13,509 nucleotides of DNA from an uncultured Slackia sp. (GTDB lineage Bacteria; Actinomycetota; Coriobacteriia; Coriobacteriales; Eggerthellaceae), in assembly GCA_934661005.1 (NCBI GenBank), contig CAKUIK010000055.1:1-13509 (forward strand), written 5' to 3'. Below the pieces are notes generated by a model. The model worked only from the letters and a program-made list of their open reading frames with translations, was not told the origin of the DNA and searched no databases. How positions within the stretch are numbered: position 1 is the first letter of the stretch; every line of letters starts with the position of its first letter. The translations under genes and the position numbers were made by a program. This document shows positions 1-5,666 of the stretch, in pieces.

Positions 1-29
1 GCTTCGTCCTTTGAGTCTTGGCTGTACAT
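1..29 (-). CDS. 5' end of an unidentified gene, cut by the window edge
   Basis: An ATG at 29 to 27 (minus strand) opens a frame reading M-Y-S-Q-D-S-K-D-E before the window ends. A CAGGAG ribosome-binding site lies five bases upstream (35-40), which is why I call a start here. It follows glmU on the same strand with 86 nt between them. In many Gram-positive bacteria prs (ribose-phosphate pyrophosphokinase) follows glmU, so prs is a possible identity by gene order only. Nine codons are too few to recognise a family. A small hairpin (GGACC-AAAC-GGTCC, 44-57) sits just upstream of the ribosome-binding site. Confidence 0.5.
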
Positions 30-115
30 ACGGACTCCTGACCGGACCAAACGGTCCAACTATTCGTCCGCACCCCCCAGGCGCCGTGGTCAAAAGCGTC
101 ACTATTGGAAAATGT

Positions 116-1522
116 CTATTTCGCGGCTTCTTTCTTGGCCTTGAGCTTCGCCATATGCTTGGCGGCCCAGCCTTCGATTTCACGCTGGTCGGCGCGCTCG
201 AGCGCCAGCGCATCGGGGGCCACGTCGCGCGTGATGCACGAAGAGGCGCCGATGATCGCACCCGCACCGATGTTCACAGGGGCCACCATCATAGTATCGC
301 TGCCCACGAACACGTTGTCGCCGATTTCGGTGTGATTCTTGTTCACACCGTCATAGTTGCAGGTAATGGAGCCTGCGCCGATGTTGACGTTCTCGCCCAT
401 CGTGGTGTCGCCAATGTAGGAAAGATGCGGTACCTTCGAGCCCTTGCCGATGGTCGACTTCTTGATTTCGACATGCGTGCCAGCCTTGGCGCCTTCGCAC
501 AGGTGAGTGCCAGGGCGCAGGTACGCGCGCGGACCGCATTCTGCGGCATCATCGATGCGCGCTTCGATGGCAACCGTTTCATCAACGCGAGCGCCGCTGC
601 CAACCTGCGTATCGGTCAGGCGGGTGTTCGGGCCAATGACGCTATGCGAACCAACCTTGGTCGCGCCAAGCAAGTAGGTTTGCGGCCACAGCTCAACATC
701 TTGCGCAATTTCGACATCGGGGCCGATGAACGTGCTTTCAGGGTCCCACATGGTTACACCGGCCATCATGTGGCGGTTGTTGATGCGATGCTGCATAGCG
801 CGCGTGGCCTGGGCGAGCTGCACGCGAGAGTTCACGCCCATAGCCTCTTCGGCGTCGACGGTTTGAAGCGCGAGCACCTCGCGGCCGTCATTGCGGCAAA
901 TCTCGAGCACGTCGGTAAGGTAGTACTCTCCCTGAGCGTTATCGTTCGAAACGCGCGAAAGCGCGTCGAAAAGCGCCTGGGCATCAAAGCAGTAGAAGCC
1001 CGAATTGCATTCCGTGATAGCAGCTTCTTGCTCGTTGGCATCTTTTTGCTCAACGATGCGCACGACAGCCTCGCCCTCGCGAACGATGCGGCCATACCCA
1101 AACGGGTCGTCCATATGCATGGTGAGCACAACCACGGCCGCGCCCGTTTCTTCGCGCTTGGCGATAAGGGCCTGAATGGTTTCAGGAGTGATAAGGGGGC
1201 AGTCGCCCGAAAGAACTACGAGCGAGCCTTCGGCAATCGAGCCGTCAGCCTGGGTAAACGCCTCACGGCCAGCGTTCACGGCATCGCCCGTGCCGAGCTG
1301 CTGGGTTTGGATGGCGATTTTCGTATCGCCCTCAACAAGAGGAGCAACCTTTTCGGACATATGCCCGAGCACGGTGACCACATCTTCGATGCCGGCGTCA
1401 TGGGCGGCGTCGACGACCCAGCGCACGAGTGGCTTGCCAAGCACCTCATGGACAACCTTGGGCTTGTCGGATTTCATACGGGTTCCAGCACCCGCAGCAA
1501 GAATCAACGCTTTCGCGGCCAT
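116..1522 (-). CDS. glmU: Bifunctional GlmU: glucosamine-1-phosphate acetyltransferase / UDP-GlcNAc pyrophosphorylase
   Basis: Cytoplasmic enzyme making UDP-N-acetylglucosamine, the peptidoglycan precursor: it acetylates glucosamine-1-phosphate with acetyl-CoA, then transfers UMP from UTP. The predicted protein has 468 aa, close to the family norm (about 455). The N-terminal uridyltransferase domain shows LILAAGAGTRMKSDKPKVVH (residues 6-25), LGTGDA (76-81), SGDCPL (105-110) and FGYGRI (141-146). The C-terminal half is a left-handed beta-helix of hexapeptide repeats ending in the acetyltransferase site, with KVPHLSYIGD (catalytic-type His), NIGAGSITCNYDG and FVGSDT. The frame is open further upstream, but the ATG at 1522 is chosen because it begins directly before the nucleotide-binding loop and is preceded by a GAAGAAGG ribosome-binding site. 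The last dozen residues are Lys/Ala-rich, as in many homologues. GlmM, the preceding enzyme of the pathway, is encoded about 9 kb away in this window. Identification is secure. Confidence 0.97.
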   Translation of the reverse strand: MAAKALILAAGAGTRMKSDKPKVVHEVLGKPLVRWVVDAAHDAGIEDVVTVLGHMSEKVAPLVEGDTKIAIQTQQLGTGDAVNAGREAFTQADGSIAEGSLVVLSGDCPLITPETIQALIAKREETGAAVVVLTMHMDDPFGYGRIVREGEAVVRIVEQKDANEQEAAITECNSGFYCFDAQALFDALSRVSNDNAQGEYYLTDVLEICRNDGREVLALQTVDAEEAMGVNSRVQLAQATRAMQHRINNRHMMAGVTMWDPESTFIGPDVEIAQDVELWPQTYLLGATKVGSHSVIGPNTRLTDTQVGSGARVDETVAIEARIDDAAECGPRAYLRPGTHLCEGAKAGTHVEIKKSTIGKGSKVPHLSYIGDTTMGENVNIGAGSITCNYDGVNKNHTEIGDNVFVGSDTMMVAPVNIGAGAIIGASSCITRDVAPDALALERADQREIEGWAAKHMAKLKAKKEAAK

Positions 1523-1559
1523 AAAAACCTTCTTCGAATCGGTTGCGTTTAGCGGGGAA

Positions 1560-1590
1560 AGTATACCAGCGCGACAGAGGCCGAAAGCAA
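1560..1590 (-). promoter_or_regulatory. Probable glmU promoter (extended -10)
   Basis: On the minus strand, TATACT (1560-1565) is preceded by TGG, giving an extended -10 element (TGG-TATACT). A weak -35, TTGCTT (1585-1590), lies 19 bases upstream; the long spacer is tolerable with an extended -10. Transcription would start near 1553, giving a leader of about 30 nt before the glmU ATG. This suggests glmU has its own promoter although trmB lies just upstream on the same strand. Prediction from sequence only. Confidence 0.5.
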
Positions 1591-1628
1591 TTCTCGACAA
1601 ATAACCATGCAGTGAGACCCCCACCGCA

Positions 1629-2477
1629 CTAAATAATCGGGCGCGTCCATTCCGAAAGGCCCTTTGCTCGGCGGTTCGCACGGCGGCCTTTCATATTCTC
1701 GACGCACCCCTGCATGCCATGGGGCACATACGTGAGGTCTTCAATGTCTTCCGGCAAGTAGCTCACAAGCGAGAGCGGCGCGGTTTGCTGCGGGTTTTCC
1801 GGCGCGGGCCCCGGCACGGCCGAAAACCCGCATACGGGCGCGCCCTGCACTACGAGCTTATGCTCGTATCCGCTCCACGGCTCATTGGGAAACATCGATC
1901 GCACATCATCGGTATTCCACTGCACATCGTAGCCCGCGATTTCAAGCTGCGTGAGCGAGAAATCGCGCAAAGGCATGCTGTCGGTACGCAAGCGAATGCC
2001 CGCGCCCGGCGCCAACAGCGCACGATACGACATAAGGCGCTCGAAGTGCGTAAGCCGGTAGTGCGCCTTCTTCTTTTTCGGGAACGGCGTGGGGAAATTC
2101 AGCAGTATCGCCGAAAGCTCGCTCTCGCCAAACGTTTCCGACAAATCGGAGTCGTCATGCAACACGAACACGGCGTTCGGCACTCCTTGCGCGATGGCGC
2201 GCTCCGCCGCGCGCATCACGCATACGCCGTCAACGTCGAGACCCACGAACAACACATCGGGGCGCGAAGCGGCGCACTCGACCGTATACTCGCCCTTGCC
2301 GCAGCCCAAATCGAGCACAACGGAAGCAAACGACTCGCTGCGGCGCTCGCCCGAAGGCGCCCAAAAGCGCCACTGCCCCACACGGCTCTTCGGCTGCGAT
2401 TCAACGTTGCTCGCGCATGCGGCAAGACGATCTTCGAGCGAAAAGCCCTTTGGCAAACGAGACGCGGCAGTGCGCAT
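1629..2477 (-). CDS. trmB: TrmB-like tRNA (guanine-N7)-methyltransferase with C-terminal extension
   Basis: SAM-dependent methyltransferase expected to make m7G46 in the variable loop of tRNAs. The 282-aa protein has the Rossmann SAM loop VVLDLGCGKGEYT (residues 53-65), VGLDVD (78-83), and the TrmB hallmark LNFPTPFPKKKKAHYRLTHF (126-145), equivalent to the family's FPDPWPKK...R motif with catalytic-type Asp replaced by Thr in this copy. It also has LRTDS (163-167) and the TrmB end signature SGYEHKLVVQG (202-212). Standard TrmB stops near there. This protein continues about 65 residues into a Pro/Ala-rich stretch and a basic segment (KGRRANRRAKG, 263-273). The start at 2477 is chosen because GGAGG sits five bases upstream (2483-2487); ATGs at 2489 and 2510 have no such site. 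It is divergent from perR. A plain FxDPWP is absent, so a relative with altered substrate remains possible. Confidence 0.8.
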   Translation of the reverse strand: MRTAASRLPKGFSLEDRLAACASNVESQPKSRVGQWRFWAPSGERRSESFASVVLDLGCGKGEYTVECAASRPDVLFVGLDVDGVCVMRAAERAIAQGVPNAVFVLHDDSDLSETFGESELSAILLNFPTPFPKKKKAHYRLTHFERLMSYRALLAPGAGIRLRTDSMPLRDFSLTQLEIAGYDVQWNTDDVRSMFPNEPWSGYEHKLVVQGAPVCGFSAVPGPAPENPQQTAPLSLVSYLPEDIEDLTYVPHGMQGCVENMKGRRANRRAKGLSEWTRPII

Positions 2478-2587
2478 GGCATCCTCCATACATAGATAAT
2501 ACGAAAGCATCGATGGTACCCCATTTCAAAAAACGGAGCCCGCAAGCCAACCTTCCTGCGCGTTTTCGACACGAAGAAAAAATCTTA

Positions 2588-2616
2588 TTGATATTTAATC
2601 TCATTTGGCATATAGT
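2588..2616 (+). promoter_or_regulatory. Promoter of the perR-rubrerythrin operon
   Basis: TTGATA (2588-2593), a 17-base spacer and TATAGT (2611-2616) make a near-consensus vegetative promoter. The predicted start lies near 2623, about 20 nt ahead of the perR ATG, with a canonical AGGAGGT ribosome-binding site at 2632-2638. It lies in the 165-nt divergent gap with trmB. The promoter overlaps the putative PerR operator (separate entry), which fits negative autoregulation. Confidence 0.75.
2589..2603 (+). promoter_or_regulatory. Putative PerR/Fur box (7-1-7 palindrome)
   Basis: TGATATT-T-AATCTCA is a 7-1-7 inverted repeat with one mismatched pair. It resembles the Fur/PerR box architecture (TGATAAT-n-ATTATCA) and covers the -35 element and spacer of the perR promoter. 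A repressor bound here would block RNA polymerase. The spacing and AT-rich arms fit the family; direct binding is inferred. Confidence 0.55.
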
Positions 2617-2642
2617 ATTAAACATGCCGAGAGGAGGTCACC

Positions 2643-3044
2643 ATGGCGCAACGAAATACCGTTCAGCAGAAGATCATCGCAGGGCAGCTTGCCAAACTCC
2701 ATGGCAGCCATCCCACTGCCGATGAGGTCTATCAATCCATGAAGGACGAATTTCCCTCCATCAGCAGAGCGACGGTATACCGCAACCTCAACAAAATGTC
2801 CGACAACGGCCAAGCGCTCAAAGTGCGCGTGAACAGCGGCGCCGATCACTTCGACGATACCTTGCGCCCCCACTACCATGTGGTGTGCGCGAAATGCGGC
2901 CGCGTCGACGATGTCGAGGTTGACTTGCCGAGCAATGTCGCAGAATCGCTGGACAAGGCAGCTGCGTCCGATTTCATTATCACGGGCTATGAGCTGCTCT
3001 TCCGCGGGCTCTGCTCCAAATGCGCCGAAGAAAGGCAGGAATGA
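2643..3044 (+). CDS. perR: PerR-like peroxide-sensing Fur-family repressor
   Basis: A 133-aa metal-dependent DNA-binding regulator. The winged-helix region includes HPTADEVY (23-30) and the recognition helix SRATVYRNLNKM (41-52). Aligned by eye to Bacillus subtilis PerR, all five regulatory metal ligands are present: His23 (H37), Asp71 (D85), His77 (H91), His79 (H93) and Asp90 (D104). The Asp at the D85 position is typical of peroxide-sensing PerR rather than Fur. Four cysteines form the structural zinc site: Cys82/Cys85 and Cys124/Cys127. The N-terminus is shorter than in B. subtilis, as is common in anaerobe PerRs next to rubrerythrin genes. The start has an excellent AGGAGGT site. Its stop overlaps the start of the downstream rubrerythrin fusion, so the two are translationally coupled. 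It probably represses its own operon through the palindrome at 2589-2603, with iron-catalysed His oxidation by H2O2 releasing it (family knowledge). Confidence 0.9.
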   Translation: MAQRNTVQQKIIAGQLAKLHGSHPTADEVYQSMKDEFPSISRATVYRNLNKMSDNGQALKVRVNSGADHFDDTLRPHYHVVCAKCGRVDDVEVDLPSNVAESLDKAAASDFIITGYELLFRGLCSKCAEERQE

Positions 3045-4375
3045 TGAGCGATTCCATCGATACGAAAGCATTCCACGCATTCAGCTACGGGTTGTTTTTG
3101 CTTGCCTCGCAATCCAATGGCCGCGACAATGCCTGCATTGTCAACACGGCCATTCAGGCGGCATCGGAGCCGCGCCAGGTAAGCGTCGCGTGCATCAAAG
3201 GGTCATGCACGCAAGAGATGATCGCCGCATCGGGACGCTTCTGCGTCTCGGTTCTCGACGAGGCCACGCCGCTCGAATACTTTGAGCATTTCGGCATGAA
3301 AAGCGGGCACGACGTCGAGAAGTTCATCGCGAGCGACGATGCGCCCATTCCCGGAACGAACCCATCGCGCACCGAAAGCGGGCTCGTTTTCGAGAAGAAC
3401 GCCATCGCGTTTTTCGATTGTCGCGTCGTAAGCGCCATCGATATGGGGAGCCATGTGATGTACGTGGGCGAAACCGTTGAAGCCCGCCGCCTTTCCGAGA
3501 AGACACCCATCACGTACGACTACTACCGCAATGTCACGAGGAAGGCGAACGCTTCGGCGGGCACTTCCCCAGAAACGACCGGCACCGCCCAAATCGTCGC
3601 GTGGAAATGCACGATTTGCGGCTACATCTACGAAGGCGAAAACCTTCCGTCCGATTTCATCTGTCCGATTTGCAAGCATGGCGCCGAAGACTTCGAGCCC
3701 ATCTATGCGAACGCAAACGGCGGTGAAGATATCCAGCCTGCAGCGGCAACGCCGCAGGAACCACAAAGTAAAGGGGTAATGAATATGGAAACCAAATGGG
3801 TCTGCAGCGTATGCGGTTACATCTACGAAGGCGCCGAGCCTCCCGCGGAATGCCCCGTGTGCCACGCTCCGGCAAGCGCGTTCAAGAAGCTCGAAGGCGA
3901 GCAGCAGCTTGCCGCCGAGCATGAATACGGCATCTACGCCAAAACCGTGAAGGACAACGAGGCTATCTCCGACGAGGACAAGAAGTTCATCATCGATCAG
4001 CTGAAAGCCAATTTCAACGGCGAGTGCTCTGAGGTGGGCATGTACCTGTGCATGGCTCGCATCGCACACCGCGAGGGCTATCCCGAAATTGGCCTGTACT
4101 GGGAAAAGGCAGCATTCGAAGAAGCCGAGCACGCCGCGAAGTTCGCCGAGTTGCTTGGCGAAGAGCTCGAGCCCAACATGAAGGCCTCGACGAAAGAGAA
4201 CCTCGCATGGCGCGTTGAATGCGAATTCGGCGCCTGCAATGGCAAAACCGAGCTCGCCACGTGCGCCAAGAAGAATGGCCTCGACGCCATCCACGACACC
4301 GTGCACGAAATGGCCCGCGACGAAGCTCGCCACGGCCGAGCGCTGAAGGGCCTGCTCGACCGCTACTTCGGCTAA
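3044..4375 (+). CDS. Four-domain fusion: flavoredoxin - rubredoxin - rubredoxin - rubrerythrin (peroxidase)
   Basis: A predicted 443-aa cytoplasmic protein probably reducing H2O2 to water. Domains in order: flavin-reductase-like FMN domain (about 5-165), with FSYGLFLLAS, ANTAIQ-like VNTAIQ, SVLDEATPLEYFEHFG and the SHVMYVGE segment; rubredoxin 1 (187-220), Cys189/192/207/210; a Pro/Ala/Gln-rich linker (222-244); rubredoxin-like 2 (252-282), Cys254/257/270/273; and ferritin-like diiron domain (about 315-440), with GECSE (326-330), EEAEH (359-363), VECE (391-394) and DEARH (426-430). The first half matches high-molecular-weight rubredoxin (Hrb); the second half matches reverse rubrerythrin, in which the rubredoxin comes first. 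These are normally separate genes. I infer an electron path from NAD(P)H or a partner through FMN and both rubredoxins to the diiron site. The ATG at 3044 overlaps the perR stop by one base behind AGGCAGGA; an in-frame ATG at 3041 is equally possible. Internal ATGs (codons 246 and 248) follow AAAGGGG and could also give a free rubrerythrin. A terminator follows. Confidence 0.92.
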   Translation: MSDSIDTKAFHAFSYGLFLLASQSNGRDNACIVNTAIQAASEPRQVSVACIKGSCTQEMIAASGRFCVSVLDEATPLEYFEHFGMKSGHDVEKFIASDDAPIPGTNPSRTESGLVFEKNAIAFFDCRVVSAIDMGSHVMYVGETVEARRLSEKTPITYDYYRNVTRKANASAGTSPETTGTAQIVAWKCTICGYIYEGENLPSDFICPICKHGAEDFEPIYANANGGEDIQPAAATPQEPQSKGVMNMETKWVCSVCGYIYEGAEPPAECPVCHAPASAFKKLEGEQQLAAEHEYGIYAKTVKDNEAISDEDKKFIIDQLKANFNGECSEVGMYLCMARIAHREGYPEIGLYWEKAAFEEAEHAAKFAELLGEELEPNMKASTKENLAWRVECEFGACNGKTELATCAKKNGLDAIHDTVHEMARDEARHGRALKGLLDRYFG

Positions 4376-4406
4376 GCCCGAAGCGCGTCGCAAGGCAATC
4401 GAACAC

Positions 4407-4450
4407 AACGCCCCGCATTCGTTGCAATCGCATCGGATACGGGGCGTTTT
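4407..4450 (+). terminator. Intrinsic terminator of the perR-rubrerythrin operon
   Basis: AACGCCCCG (4407-4415) pairs with CGGGGCGTT (4440-4448). The stem continues inward through CATTCG/CGGATA with one mismatch and one G-U pair, leaving a 12-nt loop (4422-4433). The stem is followed by TTTT. It starts 31 nt after the rubrerythrin stop and separates it from the DUF3783-like gene, whose ribosome-binding site begins only about 14 nt after the T run. Confidence 0.8.
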
Positions 4451-4474
4451 CAATAAGGAAAGCAGGGGAAAACC

Positions 4475-4930
4475 GTGGCGAAAAAAGGCCCTGGCGCAAA
4501 AGCGCGCAACACTCAGAAACAGGAACCCATGGTCGCGCTTTATGGCCTTGACGGGGGAACCCCGCGCGGCGACGCCGTGCGCGCCATCATGCGCGATTTG
4601 GGAATTCGCGTACGCACCATTGAGCCCAAGCACCTGGGCAACCCCGTTGGAGCGGTGGCCGGTATGCCGGGCATGCGACCCTCGCGCAGCCCCTACACAG
4701 CAGCGGCGCCGCACGACGAATTCATGCTCGTATGTCCCATGCCGAATGCACTGCTCAGCGAGATGCTCGCCGCCATGCGCGAAGCGAACGTGAGTATCGC
4801 CCACAAGGCTCAGGTCACTGTCCACAATCGTCTTTGGCCGATTCACGTGCTCATGGCCGAAATCGCCAAGGAGCACGCCGCCATGGTGCAAAGCGTCCGG
4901 GAGCCTGAGCCTAACGACCCCCAAGCATAA
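4475..4930 (+). CDS. DUF3783-like small protein of unknown function
   Basis: A 151-aa soluble protein. The N-terminus is basic and low complexity (residues 1-17). The middle carries a short thioredoxin-like or regulatory-looking fold, VALYGLDGG (20-28). The C-terminal part, AQVTVHNRLWPIHVLMAEIAKEH (about residues 111-133), resembles the DUF3783 pattern (VTPTN..W....L..E...EH). No function is known to me. The start is GTG at 4475 with AGGGGA about nine bases upstream; no other good start is present. No clear promoter lies between the upstream terminator and this gene, so expression may depend on readthrough or on an unrecognised promoter within the terminator region. The 3' end overlaps the convergent ABC ATPase gene by 20 nt. 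The family call is by eye and could be wrong; the coding call is solid (good codon bias, ribosome-binding site, no competing frame). Confidence 0.75.
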   Translation: MAKKGPGAKARNTQKQEPMVALYGLDGGTPRGDAVRAIMRDLGIRVRTIEPKHLGNPVGAVAGMPGMRPSRSPYTAAAPHDEFMLVCPMPNALLSEMLAAMREANVSIAHKAQVTVHNRLWPIHVLMAEIAKEHAAMVQSVREPEPNDPQA

Positions 4931-5510
4931 CCGTGCGCGTTGCCACGTAATCAATCAGCTCCGGGGAATGGGAAACGAACACGAGGCCGGCGCCGTTTTC
5001 CTCACACCATTTCACGAGGAATCGCCAGACCCTCGCCTGCGTAACCGCATCGAACATAGCCGTGCTTTCGTCGGCGACAAGGTAACGCGGAGCGCACGCC
5101 AGCGCACGCGCGATACAGAAACGCTGCAGCTCTCCGCCCGAAAGCTCGTGGGCATGGCGGCAGCGCCATTCAGGACGAATACCGAGCCCCGAGATAAGTT
5201 CGCTCGGCACATCGCCCGCTTCCGCGAGCATGGCATCCATGGTCTGGCGCGGGTCAACCATGTTTTCGGGGTGCTGGCCAATCAGCTGGACGGGGCACAT
5301 TCCCCGAAGGGGCAAAGGCGACCCGCCCACAAGTACGCTGCCCGCCGCAGGCTTTAGATAGCCAGCAAGAATTCGGCACAGCGTCGTTTTGCCAAAGCCC
5401 GAAGGCGCACACAGGGCAAGGCGCTCGCCGGCTTCCACATGAAGAGAAAGGCCGTCATAGAGCACGCGCCCTCCGCTATACGCAAATGAAATATTCTTTG
5501 CCTCAAGCAT
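4911..5510 (-). CDS. Small ABC ATPase of nickel/peptide-type importer (NikE-like)
   Basis: One of the two ATP-hydrolysing subunits of the uptake system encoded upstream. The 199-aa protein is compact, lacking the C-terminal oligopeptide-binding tail of DppF. Motifs: Walker A APSGFGKT (35-42, with Ala for the usual first Gly), Q-loop Gln79, ABC signature LSGGE (123-127), Walker B YLVADE (143-148), the subfamily variant DESTAMFDAVTQARVW (147-162), and the switch His181. The ATG at 5510 is chosen because it begins right at the ABC fold (LEAKNISFAYSGG) and follows GGAAGGG, although with a long spacer. An in-frame GTG at 5543 overlaps a TGA of another frame as GTGA and would add 11 residues. It is the last gene of the operon; the stop lies inside the end of the convergent DUF3783-like gene. 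Nickel as substrate is inferred from neighbours and operators. Confidence 0.88.
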   Translation of the reverse strand: MLEAKNISFAYSGGRVLYDGLSLHVEAGERLALCAPSGFGKTTLCRILAGYLKPAAGSVLVGGSPLPLRGMCPVQLIGQHPENMVDPRQTMDAMLAEAGDVPSELISGLGIRPEWRCRHAHELSGGELQRFCIARALACAPRYLVADESTAMFDAVTQARVWRFLVKWCEENGAGLVFVSHSPELIDYVATRTVMLGGR

Positions 5511-5539
5511 TTTTCGGCATTCCCTTCCGCGCACCGACT

Positions 5540-5666
5540 TCACCTGCGCATCGCCTCGCCTGGCGCAGCATCATCGGCAAACGCATCGACCCATTCCTCG
5601 CCAAACCCTGGCACCACGCGCACAGAATGCGCGCCGTGACTCCAAAACGCCACCAAAGGCCACCTA
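5540..5666 (-). other. Possible frame-shifted tail of the upstream ATPase gene
   Basis: The upstream ATPase gene stops with TAG at 5664-5666, leaving 153 nt before the ATG of the next ATPase gene. Moving +1 at that stop opens about 40 further codons (WPLVAFWSHG at the start, PGEAMRR at the end). They run to a TGA at 5540 that overlaps an in-frame GTG start of the next gene as GTGA. The codon bias looks coding, with sensible composition (Trp, Phe and acidic clusters), and GTGA overlaps are typical of coupled genes. It may be a remnant of a longer C-terminus after a frameshift, a programmed +1 frameshift, a sequence error, or chance. No own start or ribosome-binding site is seen. Confidence 0.3.

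Noticed and set aside
44..57. GGACC-AAAC-GGTCC hairpin after glmU as a terminator
   Set aside because: The stem is short (extendable only by two G-U pairs) and no U-tract follows. It lies right at the next gene's ribosome-binding site, so at most it affects translation.
11..1552. 513-aa open frame on the plus strand opposite glmU
   Set aside because: It is antisense to a secure glmU over its whole length, has His/Arg/Ala-rich composition typical of mirror frames in GC-rich genes, and has no ribosome-binding site or recognisable domain.
2478..2501. Promoter for trmB with TATTAT as -10
   Set aside because: No -35 at an acceptable distance (TTGAAA is 22 bases away) and the start would leave almost no leader. 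Not strong enough to list.
3203..4954. 583-aa minus-strand open frame opposite the rubrerythrin fusion and the DUF3783-like gene
   Set aside because: It mirrors well-supported plus-strand genes, runs through the terminator region, and encodes no recognisable domain.
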